DNA of 21,441 nt. Source: a virus. Where the stretch lies: IMG/VR virus record IMGVR_UViG_3300030333_005146, positions 1 through 21,441 of that record; one strand, 5' to 3'. The position numbers and the translations under genes were made by a program. Below the pieces are notes generated by a model. That model saw nothing but the letters and a program-made list of their open reading frames with translations. It had not been told where the DNA came from and ran no database searches. This document shows, in pieces, positions 12,397 to 21,098 of the stretch (positions are counted from its first letter, which is position 1; every line of letters starts with the position of its first letter).

Positions 12397-13981
12397 CGTT
12401 TTCTCCACCAGGCTGACCACCTTCTGGCTCTTCTGGTTGTTGATTCCATGGAGCATCTGGTTGGCCACCGCCGCCGGGACCGTAATCTGATTCATCGCCT
12501 TGTTCAGCTTGCATCTCAGATTTCATATCATTGATCTCTTCTTCGTTCTGATGCAATACATTTCTTCTTACCCATTCTTTAGAATAGTAAGTACCTGTAT
12601 GACTCTCTATATCATTAAGAATCTGTAGTCTTTCTCTAACCATTTCAGAGTTTTTAAGCTCTGCAAAATGATTATCTTCTACGAAGTCATACTTTACGTA
12701 TTGATTAAGTACGGACCATTCGTCCATAGTTACAATACCTTTTAAGACTAATTGCTTTTCTAATATCTTATTAAATAAAATACTAAACTTAAGTCTAAGT
12801 CTTCTTATAAATTTATTAAATTTAAGTTCATCTCTAGATATTTCTGAAGCTCTTCCTAAAGTAAAACCAGCTTCTGGTTCTAATCTACTTATAGGAACGT
12901 TTAATGAACGATATAATTTCTTTTTAAAGTATTCTATATCTTCCATTTCACCTAGGTTTTGACCGCCAGGTAGAGTAGTTATTTCAGTACCTCTACCACC
13001 TTCTCTTCTAGGTAGCCAGAAATCTTCCATCATGGTCATAAACTTTCTATCGTCTCTTATTTCACCTGATGCTGCATCATAGACTAATCTATTCTTATGC
13101 TTGGTCATCATATCTCTAAGATATTGCTCTGCTTTCATCTTAGGTAGATTACCTACATCAATATAAAATATTCTTCTCTCAGGAGCTCTTGAAATTCTAT
13201 AAATTACGCTTGCGTCTTCCAAAACTTGTAATTGATTTAAGGGCTTGATTGCTTTATGTAGATGTGATAATACCATCTTATTGTATTCATCTACGAGACC
13301 TGATGTACAATGAACGATGCTGTCTTTAGCGATTTTCAGACCTTGAGCGCCACCGGCAGCTATTGGGTCTGGAGTTGCGTAGGCTTTACTATGAAATCCT
13401 TTATCATTATAAAGATAAAACTCTTTTACAACTTTGACAACTTGGAAATTTCCTTGTTTCTGTTTTTTTGTTTCTCTGACCTTTCGAATTTTTCTAGGGT
13501 CAATATATCTTAATTCTTGTATACCTGCTGATGGATCTTTTTCATCTATGATAGCATGATAGTATAATCTACCATCTACATACCATTTACGAAAGATCTC
13601 ATATCCCGAATTAGATAAAAATAGCAATTCGCTAGCTTGCTTAAATTCATCTTTGATTAGTTTTTTAACCCTTGCAGGTAAATCAACCGCGTCAAGATTA
13701 ATATCTACAACTGGTTGAGTAGGGTCACTTATTATTGTTTCATTAATAATATCATCAATTGCATGCTCTACTTCGGGCATTAGAGACATACGTCTATATC
13801 TAGTAACTAGTTCGGCTTCATTTTTAGCCGTTCCTTCTAAATCCACATAGGTGCCATACATGCCACCCATAGAATTAATATTGACTGCACCGTCATCAAA
13901 TTCTGGTTTTACAAAGGACTTAGGTTCAGGTGCTGAATTTGCACCTGCTCGTTTAATTTCAAAGCCGAATAATTCCGCCAT
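12392..13981 (-). CDS. 20: gp20 portal vertex protein
   Basis: This forms the dodecameric portal that starts head assembly and later passes the DNA. At 529 residues it is very near T4 gp20 (524). Characteristic blocks are EAELVTRYRRMSLMPEVEHAIDDI-x-NE (residues 55-82), ELRYIDPRKIRK, RRIFYIDVGNLPKMKAEQYLRDMM-x-x-HKNRLVYDA, the RREGGRGTEITTLPGGQNLGE-x-EDI loop, and KKLYRSLNVPISRLE. The last 35 residues are Gly/Pro/Glu/Gln-rich and probably disordered. GGAG lies 5 nt before the ATG. An 11-bp hairpin separates it from gp19. Confidence 0.98.
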   Translation of the reverse strand: MAELFGFEIKRAGANSAPEPKSFVKPEFDDGAVNINSMGGMYGTYVDLEGTAKNEAELVTRYRRMSLMPEVEHAIDDIINETIISDPTQPVVDINLDAVDLPARVKKLIKDEFKQASELLFLSNSGYEIFRKWYVDGRLYYHAIIDEKDPSAGIQELRYIDPRKIRKVRETKKQKQGNFQVVKVVKEFYLYNDKGFHSKAYATPDPIAAGGAQGLKIAKDSIVHCTSGLVDEYNKMVLSHLHKAIKPLNQLQVLEDASVIYRISRAPERRIFYIDVGNLPKMKAEQYLRDMMTKHKNRLVYDAASGEIRDDRKFMTMMEDFWLPRREGGRGTEITTLPGGQNLGEMEDIEYFKKKLYRSLNVPISRLEPEAGFTLGRASEISRDELKFNKFIRRLRLKFSILFNKILEKQLVLKGIVTMDEWSVLNQYVKYDFVEDNHFAELKNSEMVRERLQILNDIESHTGTYYSKEWVRRNVLHQNEEEINDMKSEMQAEQGDESDYGPGGGGQPDAPWNQQPEEPEGGQPGGENV

Positions 13982-14000
13982 TAGATCTCCATTACAAAGT

Positions 14001-14029
14001 TATAGAAGGGCATTGAGCGCCCTTCTATA
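14001..14029 (-). other. 11-bp hairpin between gp19 and gp20
   Basis: TATAGAAGGGC and GCCCTTCTATA pair perfectly around a 7-nt loop in the 60-nt gap between gp19 and gp20. On the transcribed (minus) strand it is followed by ATAACTTTG, not a T-run. It is therefore a poor terminator and could instead be an attenuator, an mRNA-processing or 3'-stabilising element that sets tube-to-portal ratios. Confidence 0.7.
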
Positions 14030-14041
14030 TTATTTAGGTTA

Positions 14042-14587
14042 CTAAGTTCCAGCAGTGCCTGTAGCGCCGCTAACTGTCCAGTAATCGTATTGAAAAGTGA
14101 TATCGAACTGTTGAATCTCATCTATTGACTCCCATGATACTGGTATCTCTGCTAAGTCTGTTGGGAATATACCTACAAACTTATACTCTCTTATTGGAGC
14201 ACCAGTTTTAGAGAATTGAGTAACTGTTGCATCAGTTTTATAATCTGATGGTCCAGCCGCTGCAAACTCTCTTAAGTTTTCTACATGGCTGTTAATAGCA
14301 TTCATCCACTCTTCCATAGCATTTCTGATAAGAAAATCTTCATCGTTTATAACAGTTACGTTCCAAGGAGCAAATTGCCTGTTACCTGCGATTTTAAATT
14401 TTCTTCCGAAGTATGGAACCTCTACAAAACCAATAGCCGAAGCTGGTAATTGAGAAGCTTTTATCATGAATGGAGATTTCAGGTCTCCTGCACCGTTAGC
14501 TGGATTGTTAATTCTGACTTGGAATAGAGCACTTCTAGCACCACCAAGTACTAACTGGGATCTAATTTCATTAATATTAAATGCCAT
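14042..14587 (-). CDS. 19: gp19 tail tube protein
   Basis: This builds the inner tube of the contractile tail. At 181 residues it compares with 163 in T4. It follows gp18 and has the tube-fold pattern: FMIKASQLPASAIGFVEVPYFGRKFKIAG, FAPWNVTVINDEDFLIRNAMEEWMNAI, YKFVGIFPTDLAEIPVSWESIDEIQQFDITFQYDYW. AAGGAG precedes the ATG. It is likely co-transcribed from the gp18 late promoter. Compare the second tube-fold gene at 6542-7090. Confidence 0.95.
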   Translation of the reverse strand: MAFNINEIRSQLVLGGARSALFQVRINNPANGAGDLKSPFMIKASQLPASAIGFVEVPYFGRKFKIAGNRQFAPWNVTVINDEDFLIRNAMEEWMNAINSHVENLREFAAAGPSDYKTDATVTQFSKTGAPIREYKFVGIFPTDLAEIPVSWESIDEIQQFDITFQYDYWTVSGATGTAGT

Positions 14588-14597
14588 CTCTTACTCC

Positions 14598-16682
14598 TTA
14601 AAATTTACCAACTACTTCACTAAACTCTACTCCTGACCTTACGGCTACAAAGTTAAGCTGAATGAAGTTAATAGATCTTGCAGGTTTCACGTAAATGTCT
14701 CCAACAAATTCGTTTCTATCTATGACTTCGCCTGTATTGTTTGAACTATCGCAAACAACTCTAAAGTCAAAGATACCTCTTCTTCCTTGTACATCTCTTA
14801 AGAAAGGCTCTACTAAGTTAACAAACTGAGCTCTTGTAAACTCATCGTTATATTCGAACAATGAGAACTTAGCTGCTGTGCTAATTGCCTTTTCTAGTAC
14901 TATGAATAAACGTCTTACGTTAATTCTATCGAATGCACTAGGCTTGTTTAATAGTGTTTTGTCACCAAATAATATTGTTCCTTGGCCTGGGAATGAAACA
15001 ACTGGGTTAATTCCGTTCTTATAGAGAAGATCTCTAAAAGCAAGCTGAGGATTAAATGCTAATTTAACAACATTTTTAATTTGACCTCTGTTGAAACCAC
15101 CTGGTGAGAACCAAGCATCTCTTTCTACGTCTGTTCTAGCACTTAGACCGGCCATATCACCGTTAAGAGGTACGTATCTATATACGTCACTATACTTATC
15201 GTATTGATATTTATAACCACTGTCTAGTATACCGTAAGAAGAACTACGTGCAGAGTTTCTAAAGGCGACAATGTTGTCCGCTGCTGTTGAAGCGTTTGTG
15301 ACTCCTACAACGTCTGCTCTATCAGGTGAACCGAATACAACACAATCTTTTCTTACTTCACAGATATTATCTATGATATAGTTAAGAAGTGCTTCTCCGT
15401 TACTTCCACCTACTGCTTTTCCTACCATCATTAAAGATACATCTACATCGGAAGAGTCTTTGAATAGATCGTAACCTTTTGAAAGATCTCCTAATGAGAT
15501 AGCTCCTTCATTGTTACCATCAGCTCCACCATTGAATAAATATCTTCTTGGTAATGCAGTTGATAAAGCTGTCATATTCGCAGCTGTATTTGAATATGAT
15601 GCCCCACCTGGATGAGCAATACTATATGCCCATGAAGAGCCGTCATCTATTTTAGTTTTAAAGAAAATAGTTTCTCCAGACTCATTCTTAGCGTCTGTGG
15701 CTCTAGAAACAGCTGGGTATGTTTCTAAAATTGTATTCTTAGTTCCAGTAATATCTCCGTCTTCGTCAATGACTACTATATGTAATTCATCTCCTGCGCC
15801 ACCTTTTTCTTCAACAAATGAAGATGTTCCAGGGGCGTTATCGAAGCTATTGAAATATTTCCAGAATCTCTGTATAAGTTTGTTATCGAAATCGCTACCT
15901 AATGTGAACCTCGAATCAAATGTAACTGTTCTTGATAATGTTGCTACACCGCCATCTACGGCAAATGTATCTGAGCTGTTGGCTGCGAAAGATTTAATTG
16001 AGATCTTTTGTTCTCCAATTGAACTATTACCTACTTGTATTAAATCTCCTACATTCAAGTCTGCTACTACTGCATCAGCTAAAACTGTAAGCGCTGTATT
16101 TGTTATACCTGCGCCTGAACCAACAATCTTTAACGTAGCATTAGCATTTCCTACTGTAAAGAATAGTCCAGTACCTGTAGCATTGATGCTAGCATGAGCT
16201 GAAGACCCGCCTCCATGAGACACGTCAACGTTACTGCTCCAAGCATCAGTTGAATCACATACCTCAACTCTTAAACCATTACCTCGGACGCCTGGGTATT
16301 TTGCTGCCCATATGTGGTCAGCATGAACCTGACTGACACCAGCTTCAAATTCGGTGTCATTCTTTATAAGCATCCCTGTAGTGTTACCACCTGATAGGGC
16401 TCCAGTAGCATTTAATGCAGCACTCGATACTGTTCTGACAACAAATAATTTATTGCCATAGTTTAAAAAGTTTGATGCAGTGAAAAATGTTTCAAAGTTA
16501 TCGCTGGTAGGCTCGCCAAAACGAGAGACTAGAGATGTTTCACTATCTACTAATACTCTTTCCTCGGCTGGGCCCCAGTTAAATACGCCTGCGATCGCTC
16601 CCTCTGTAGTAGAGACAGCAGGTACGACCGTAGTTAGGTCGACTTCGCTTACATTTACACCAGGACTGACTTGAAATGCCAT
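14598..16682 (-). CDS. 18: gp18 tail sheath protein
   Basis: This is the contractile sheath subunit. At 694 residues it is close to T4 gp18 (659). The N-terminal block (QVSPGVNVSEVDLTTVVPAVSTTEGAIAG-x-FNWGPAEE) and the C-terminal block (GRRGIFDFRVVCDSSNNTGEVIDRNEFVGDIYVKP...INFIQLNFVAVRSGVEFSEV) are the conserved sheath signatures. The middle (about residues 120-330) is the variable surface insertion domain, rich in Ala, Ser and Thr. GAGGAG lies 6 nt before the ATG and an exact late box about 40 nt upstream, fitting high late expression. Confidence 0.97.
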   Translation of the reverse strand: MAFQVSPGVNVSEVDLTTVVPAVSTTEGAIAGVFNWGPAEERVLVDSETSLVSRFGEPTSDNFETFFTASNFLNYGNKLFVVRTVSSAALNATGALSGGNTTGMLIKNDTEFEAGVSQVHADHIWAAKYPGVRGNGLRVEVCDSTDAWSSNVDVSHGGGSSAHASINATGTGLFFTVGNANATLKIVGSGAGITNTALTVLADAVVADLNVGDLIQVGNSSIGEQKISIKSFAANSSDTFAVDGGVATLSRTVTFDSRFTLGSDFDNKLIQRFWKYFNSFDNAPGTSSFVEEKGGAGDELHIVVIDEDGDITGTKNTILETYPAVSRATDAKNESGETIFFKTKIDDGSSWAYSIAHPGGASYSNTAANMTALSTALPRRYLFNGGADGNNEGAISLGDLSKGYDLFKDSSDVDVSLMMVGKAVGGSNGEALLNYIIDNICEVRKDCVVFGSPDRADVVGVTNASTAADNIVAFRNSARSSSYGILDSGYKYQYDKYSDVYRYVPLNGDMAGLSARTDVERDAWFSPGGFNRGQIKNVVKLAFNPQLAFRDLLYKNGINPVVSFPGQGTILFGDKTLLNKPSAFDRINVRRLFIVLEKAISTAAKFSLFEYNDEFTRAQFVNLVEPFLRDVQGRRGIFDFRVVCDSSNNTGEVIDRNEFVGDIYVKPARSINFIQLNFVAVRSGVEFSEVVGKF

Positions 16683-16720
16683 GTTATGCTCCTCTATATA
16701 AAATCATAATAGTTTGATTA

Positions 16721-16728
16721 TATTTATA
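16721..16728 (-). promoter_or_regulatory. Late promoter of gp18
   Basis: An exact TATAAATA on the minus strand lies in the 73-nt gap between gp17 and gp18, 39 nt upstream of the gp18 ATG. It would drive gp18-gp19 and possibly gp20. Confidence 0.82.
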
Positions 16729-16743
16729 CGTTCTTATAATTAG

Positions 16744-16757
16744 AAAACATATGTTTT
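16744..16757. repeat. 14-bp perfect palindrome at the gp17 stop
   Basis: AAAACATATGTTTT overlaps the last bases of gp17's stop codon and lies just upstream of the gp18 late promoter. As RNA it is a weak AU hairpin; as DNA it could be a protein site. It may also be chance in AT-rich spacer. Confidence 0.4.
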
Positions 16758-18366
16758 ACCAACTTGCTTCTTCTGCGTACCCATCTGGAACATTATAGTC
16801 TGCTTCCATTGATGTAACACCAAAAGGAAGTAGGTCTTGCTCTATATGTGCGCTTTGCTGATTAACTAGATGTTTCCTTATATCAGAATTACTTAATTCC
16901 TTATAATGTTCTTGATTACTCAACCAACCAAACAGAACTAAGCACATGACTAAATCGTCATGATTACCACCTTCTGCTTCGTAAGACTCAGCTTTTTGAA
17001 CAAAGTGAGTTAGCTCATCAAGAATTTTAAAGTCATTTATAAACAGCTGATCGTTTTCGATCAGTGTCTTTAAATTTAGGCATCCTACCCTTTTGACTTG
17101 CTTAGTAGTTCTTACTCCAAAGTATTGAGAACCTGAACCAAATCCAGATGAAAGTACTTGACCAGCTCTACCTTTTCCTGCTGACATTAGTACATTATCT
17201 AACTCTAATTCATTATGTAAAGTTTCAACAACAGTCATACCTATATCATTAGATTCAACTAACATATAAGCATTATTATATTCTTTATGAAATTGTGCTA
17301 TAACTGTAGGAAAATTATATGGAGATATTTTATTATCTTGATATACAGCTACAACTTGATTAGGTAGTTCAGTAGTATCTACTACTACTATTGTTGAATA
17401 ATCGTTATTAACTCCTCTTGCAGTATCTACCATTGCAAAATAAGTATGTCCTTCTTCAGGCTTTTTATATATTCTAGTATGCTCATTTGAGAACTGAGCC
17501 TGCTTATATACTAATCTTTTTAGTACAGAAGGTGAAATAAGAGTATTAGATGATCCTATAAACTCACATTCAAATTCTACTCTAAATTGATCAGCAGAAG
17601 TATTTTTAATAGTTTGTTCTTTCCAGGCTTCATCTCTTCCTGGAACATCTGACCAATGAACATCTATTCTTTTATAATCATTTAATCCTTCTTCACTATC
17701 ATTCCATAGTTTATAGAATAAATTTAAACCGTTAGGTGTAGATGTTACTAGAACTTTAGATGTATTACCAGATGAAATCGTAGGATATACTGAAGCGAAA
17801 AACTCTTCTTGTATATGCGTAGGTACGAAAGCAAACTCATCTAAGTAAATTAAGTTAAAAGATCCACCTCTTATAGCAGATGCAGAAGTAGAAGCAGCTA
17901 ATATTTTAGAACCATTTTCTAATTCTAAGTTACCTTTATTCCATTCTACTACTCCTAGTTGTAACCATCTAGGTAAATGTTCATATGCTAATTGTATTCT
18001 TCCTAATATATCTCTTGATTGAGCTGATTTGTGAGCTAATATAGCAACATTAAATGTCTCATTAAACATTATATACCAAAGGAGAACAGCTGCTATAGTA
18101 GTTGTCTTACCTGTTTGTCGAGGCATTTTACATATAACAAAACGCTCATCTTTAACTAACTCTATTATATCTTTTTGAAAGTCATAAGGTTTAAAAGGAA
18201 TTAAACCTTCATCTATATTTACTATTTGAATATATTTTGTAATAAAATAATATGGATCTTGAGAGCATTTTACAAACTCTTTTATCTGATCCTCAGTAAA
18301 ATCCTGAGCAACATTTGATCGCTTTAGGTTTGGATTACCTAGATAATTTTCTCTAACTTGACTCAT
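16756..18366 (-). CDS. 17: gp17 large terminase subunit
   Basis: This is the DNA-packaging motor and headful nuclease. It has 536 residues against 610 in T4. The N-terminal YLGNPNLKRSNV leads into the ATPase: Walker A P82-R-Q-T-G-K87-T (81-90), Walker B LIYLDEF (D176, E177) and the coupling motif TSTPNG (208-213). The C-terminal RNase H-fold nuclease keeps its acidic triad: D314 in MVDTARG, E371 in VESNDIG and D470/D471 in GGNHDD. Both activities therefore look intact, with no intein or frameshift. Its start overlaps gp16 by 14 nt, as is usual for coupled terminase subunits. Confidence 0.98.
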   Translation of the reverse strand: MSQVRENYLGNPNLKRSNVAQDFTEDQIKEFVKCSQDPYYFITKYIQIVNIDEGLIPFKPYDFQKDIIELVKDERFVICKMPRQTGKTTTIAAVLLWYIMFNETFNVAILAHKSAQSRDILGRIQLAYEHLPRWLQLGVVEWNKGNLELENGSKILAASTSASAIRGGSFNLIYLDEFAFVPTHIQEEFFASVYPTISSGNTSKVLVTSTPNGLNLFYKLWNDSEEGLNDYKRIDVHWSDVPGRDEAWKEQTIKNTSADQFRVEFECEFIGSSNTLISPSVLKRLVYKQAQFSNEHTRIYKKPEEGHTYFAMVDTARGVNNDYSTIVVVDTTELPNQVVAVYQDNKISPYNFPTVIAQFHKEYNNAYMLVESNDIGMTVVETLHNELELDNVLMSAGKGRAGQVLSSGFGSGSQYFGVRTTKQVKRVGCLNLKTLIENDQLFINDFKILDELTHFVQKAESYEAEGGNHDDLVMCLVLFGWLSNQEHYKELSNSDIRKHLVNQQSAHIEQDLLPFGVTSMEADYNVPDGYAEEASW

Positions 18367-18751
18367 CTAATTGTTTTTTAACCAGCTTTTGCAGATCTCC
18401 TGTACTACCAACAAATAAAGTATTGTTTACAGTACTTGGTCCTTTTGGACCTCCTGCATTATTTTCTATTACTTGTTTCTTTTTACTTATATCCATTAAT
18501 GCTATATTAGCATCAGATAAAGTTCTTACTAGAGTAGCTACTACTTCAAATGCTCTTGGGTGTTGACTTTGCTGCGCAACTTGTAATAGTTCAGTTAATG
18601 CATGCGAGCCATTCTCTATAACTGCATATAGATTGCCACGAGCATATTCAAAGTCATTATCTAACTTTGAATCTTTAACTATCGTTTCTGCTTTTTGGAT
18701 ATCTTGTTTGAGTGGCTCAAGTTCAAGAAAATCCCCTATCTTATCATCCAT
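18353..18751 (-). CDS. 16: gp16 small terminase subunit
   Basis: This is the DNA-recognition and regulatory partner of gp17. It has 132 residues against 164 in T4. It is predicted mostly helical, with the block DNDFEYARGNLYAVIENGSHALTELLQVA, then HPRAFEVVATLVRTLSDANIALMDISKKK, which is the core pattern of marine T4-like gp16 proteins. The tail (VNNTLFVGSTGDLQKLVKK) resembles the gp17-contacting C-terminus. It overlaps gp15 upstream by 8 nt and gp17 downstream by 14 nt. Confidence 0.9.
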   Translation of the reverse strand: MDDKIGDFLELEPLKQDIQKAETIVKDSKLDNDFEYARGNLYAVIENGSHALTELLQVAQQSQHPRAFEVVATLVRTLSDANIALMDISKKKQVIENNAGGPKGPSTVNNTLFVGSTGDLQKLVKKQLDESS

Positions 18752-19577
18752 TAAAAGTATTCGCCATTACGTGACCATAATTATCATTTGCGCTAACGCT
18801 ATCAGTATTTATGGCTACTGAAGCATTAGAGGTCGGGTTACCATTAGCATCTAAGCCTGGTGTTATAACAATCTTCGATACCGGAGTATCATTCTTAAGA
18901 TCAAATACACCTTCAGCTGATGGGTCAACATGAAATTGTGTATTAGCTTTCTTAATAACTCCTTTTCTATCTTTAATAGGACCAAATACATATCCTTTTA
19001 CCAAAAATTGTAGAGTATGTATTAGTTGTCTTCTTTGAGTAAAATCAGCTTCGTACTGGTCCATAGAAGTTAATCCTTCAAATACAACTGGTACATCAAA
19101 CTTTAGATCAGGCATATCGTCTAATAATTTTAATGTAGCTGTATATTCAGGAGTAAAGAAAGGTAATATTTGTTCTAGTATTTTTACACCATCTTCAGCA
19201 TTTCTTACTGCTATATTTAATTCAAAACCTATATTGAAAGGTTGAGGTGTATAAACTGATAATAAATTAAAAGTAGTATCATCTTTAGCTTGATAAATTC
19301 TTCTATTCGGATTCATTCTCCTTTCAGGATCATAATTAAAAGATGTCATTTCAAATGACATTCTTGGTAATTGAATAGCTACTTGTCTATCTAAATTAGG
19401 ATCGACATCATTACGCATCAAGTATTTCTGTCTTGGACCGTAATGAATAGGTACTCTTAGTTCTTGAATTACAGTACCAGATGAATTAGTTCTATCTATT
19501 TCTATACCATTAAATAGAGTACCAAAGTATATTACATACTTTCTAATAACATTATTGTAAAACTTATCTCCAAACAT
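18744..19577 (-). CDS. 15: gp15 tail terminator (proximal sheath stabiliser)
   Basis: This forms the hexameric ring that caps tube and sheath and joins them to the neck. The 277-residue size matches T4 gp15 (272). The N-terminal pattern FYNNVIRKYVIYFGTLFNGIEI, followed by VPIHYGPRQKYLMR and LPRMSFEMTSFNYDPERRMN, is the standard gp15 signature. Its ATG overlaps the gp14 stop (TAATG), indicating coupled translation. Confidence 0.95.
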   Translation of the reverse strand: MFGDKFYNNVIRKYVIYFGTLFNGIEIDRTNSSGTVIQELRVPIHYGPRQKYLMRNDVDPNLDRQVAIQLPRMSFEMTSFNYDPERRMNPNRRIYQAKDDTTFNLLSVYTPQPFNIGFELNIAVRNAEDGVKILEQILPFFTPEYTATLKLLDDMPDLKFDVPVVFEGLTSMDQYEADFTQRRQLIHTLQFLVKGYVFGPIKDRKGVIKKANTQFHVDPSAEGVFDLKNDTPVSKIVITPGLDANGNPTSNASVAINTDSVSANDNYGHVMANTFNG

Positions 19578-20344
19578 TAGAAGTCATTCTCCGAGAATGG
19601 ATTAATTTCACTAAAGTCTATAAATCCATCTGCTGTATCTTCAAAGAAGTCTGAAGTATCTGCTTTATCAGTTGTTCTCTTACTGAAGCTATCATTGAAT
19701 ATATCTTCTCCAGACTCAGTAGTAAGAGTACTTCCTGCTTCAGTAGTAACATGTAAAGTTGTTAATTGTTTGTCTTGTGATAGAGTTGTTTCTATAGCAT
19801 CTATAACTGCTATACCTGTACTAAATCTTTCATTAGAGTATTCAAATTTCTCTAATGATATATCATATGTTTGTAAATTTCCTAATTGATAAAATACTGA
19901 TTCGTTTTCTACATATTTAACTTCAAAAAGAGCTCCTATTTCATTTTCGATAGAACCTCTTACCCAAGGGAAGAATATAAGATCACCTTCTCTTGGTCTA
20001 GTAATAGAAGGATTAAACTCTTCTACTTCTTCTTGGAATCTTTTTCTTGCAATAGTAATGTTTATTTGATCTCTTATTTCAAGACCAAACTTAGACATAA
20101 ACTTACCTTCACCTTCATAGCCTTCAACTGATCGTATATAAATTTCTAAAGGATAGTTAGCGTCAAACTTAGAAAGAACTGCTTCACCATATAGTAAATC
20201 AGTCTCTACTCTATTTCTAGGAAGATAAAAAGCGTCTTGGCCATAGATCTGAATAGCCTCTATGACTAGATCATCAATTAAACGTTGCTCGCCAGAAGCC
20301 TCGTAATTTTGAAAGTAGTTTGATCTATGTGAGTTTGTTGGCAT
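19577..20344 (-). CDS. 14: gp14 neck protein
   Basis: This head-completion/neck protein sits below the portal with gp13 and joins head to tail. Its 255 residues are essentially T4 length (256). Typical features are SNYFQNYEASGEQRLIDDLVIEAIQIYG-x-D-x-FYLPR near the N-terminus, then a GLEIRDQINITIARKRF strand/helix and a GDLIFFPW motif. The last 60 residues are acidic and Ser/Thr-rich. It starts 4 nt after the gp13 stop. Confidence 0.95.
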   Translation of the reverse strand: MPTNSHRSNYFQNYEASGEQRLIDDLVIEAIQIYGQDAFYLPRNRVETDLLYGEAVLSKFDANYPLEIYIRSVEGYEGEGKFMSKFGLEIRDQINITIARKRFQEEVEEFNPSITRPREGDLIFFPWVRGSIENEIGALFEVKYVENESVFYQLGNLQTYDISLEKFEYSNERFSTGIAVIDAIETTLSQDKQLTTLHVTTEAGSTLTTESGEDIFNDSFSKRTTDKADTSDFFEDTADGFIDFSEINPFSENDF

Positions 20345-20348
20345 AGCA

Positions 20349-21095
20349 TTATCCGATCATGTCTGATACTGGTAAGCTGTAGCTAGAGAGCATTTCTTGC
20401 TCTAATGCTTGAATTTGAGCTAAAGCATCTTCCATTATCTTGTCTCCGTTAAATTGAACACCACCAGGAAGCTGCATGCCACTAAACTTACTAATATTTG
20501 ATCCCCATTGATACTTAATCTTTTCAGTTGCATAATTTTGCAACCATCTGTCTTTCCAGACATCAGCGTAAGTAGTAGGATCAACTATTTGATAAGCTTC
20601 GGCGATAATATATTCGCCAGCTTGCATCTTATCCCAGTCCATGTCTACATATAATCTATTTATATGCCTATTATATCTTATAGGTTGCCTACCGACTAAT
20701 AGCTCCTCTATAAATCGGATATGCATCATATTAGTATAATAAGTCACAAGAGACTGATTAAAAGAAGTCAGATCATACAAGTCGTTTAATGCGATTTGAT
20801 ATCTAATATTGAAAAGGTTGTTTGTTGATAATGCATCACCAATGTCGAAAATTCTAACTACTCCTATTATATTTTCAGGAACAGTCAAATATCTATTAGT
20901 TATATCATCAGCTGTAATAGTCCATTTATAAAATGTTCTTTCAGAGCCGTCAAAATGATAATCCCAATAGTAAGACAAAGACTCATCAATACGGTCTTCG
21001 ACTTGCATATCTTCTACATTGACTTCGATTACAGGAAAGCCTATCTTTCTAAGGCAGTAATCTTTAAATTCGTTTCTACTTGTTGGTTGGGCCAT
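20349..21095 (-). CDS. 13: gp13 neck protein
   Basis: This head-completion protein binds the portal in the neck. At 248 residues it is shorter than T4 gp13 (309) but similar to marine relatives. It shows SRNEFKDYCLRKIGFPVIEVNVEDMQVEDRIDESLSYYWDYHFDGSE, VPENIIGVVRIFDIGDALSTNNLFNIRYQIALNDLYDL, and the C-terminal ANYATEKIKYQWG-like block (here LQNYATEKIKYQWGSNISKF). A GGGGAT stretch lies 5-10 nt before the ATG. The preceding gene ends with tandem stops immediately upstream. Confidence 0.95.
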   Translation of the reverse strand: MAQPTSRNEFKDYCLRKIGFPVIEVNVEDMQVEDRIDESLSYYWDYHFDGSERTFYKWTITADDITNRYLTVPENIIGVVRIFDIGDALSTNNLFNIRYQIALNDLYDLTSFNQSLVTYYTNMMHIRFIEELLVGRQPIRYNRHINRLYVDMDWDKMQAGEYIIAEAYQIVDPTTYADVWKDRWLQNYATEKIKYQWGSNISKFSGMQLPGGVQFNGDKIMEDALAQIQALEQEMLSSYSLPVSDMIG

Positions 21096-21098
21096 TTA

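Noticed and set aside
12003-12534. Plus-strand open frames opposite the acidic core gene and gp20
   Set aside because: The Leu/His-rich translations are what antisense of Glu/Asp-rich codons gives; no promoter or ribosome site.
15697-16197. Plus-strand open frame of 166 codons
   Set aside because: It lies wholly opposite gp18, has no ribosome site, and its composition is that of the gp18 antisense strand.
20657-20664. Exact TATAAATA on the minus strand
   Set aside because: Inside the gp13 coding region, over 300 nt from the next gene start; probably chance, although an internal promoter is not excluded.
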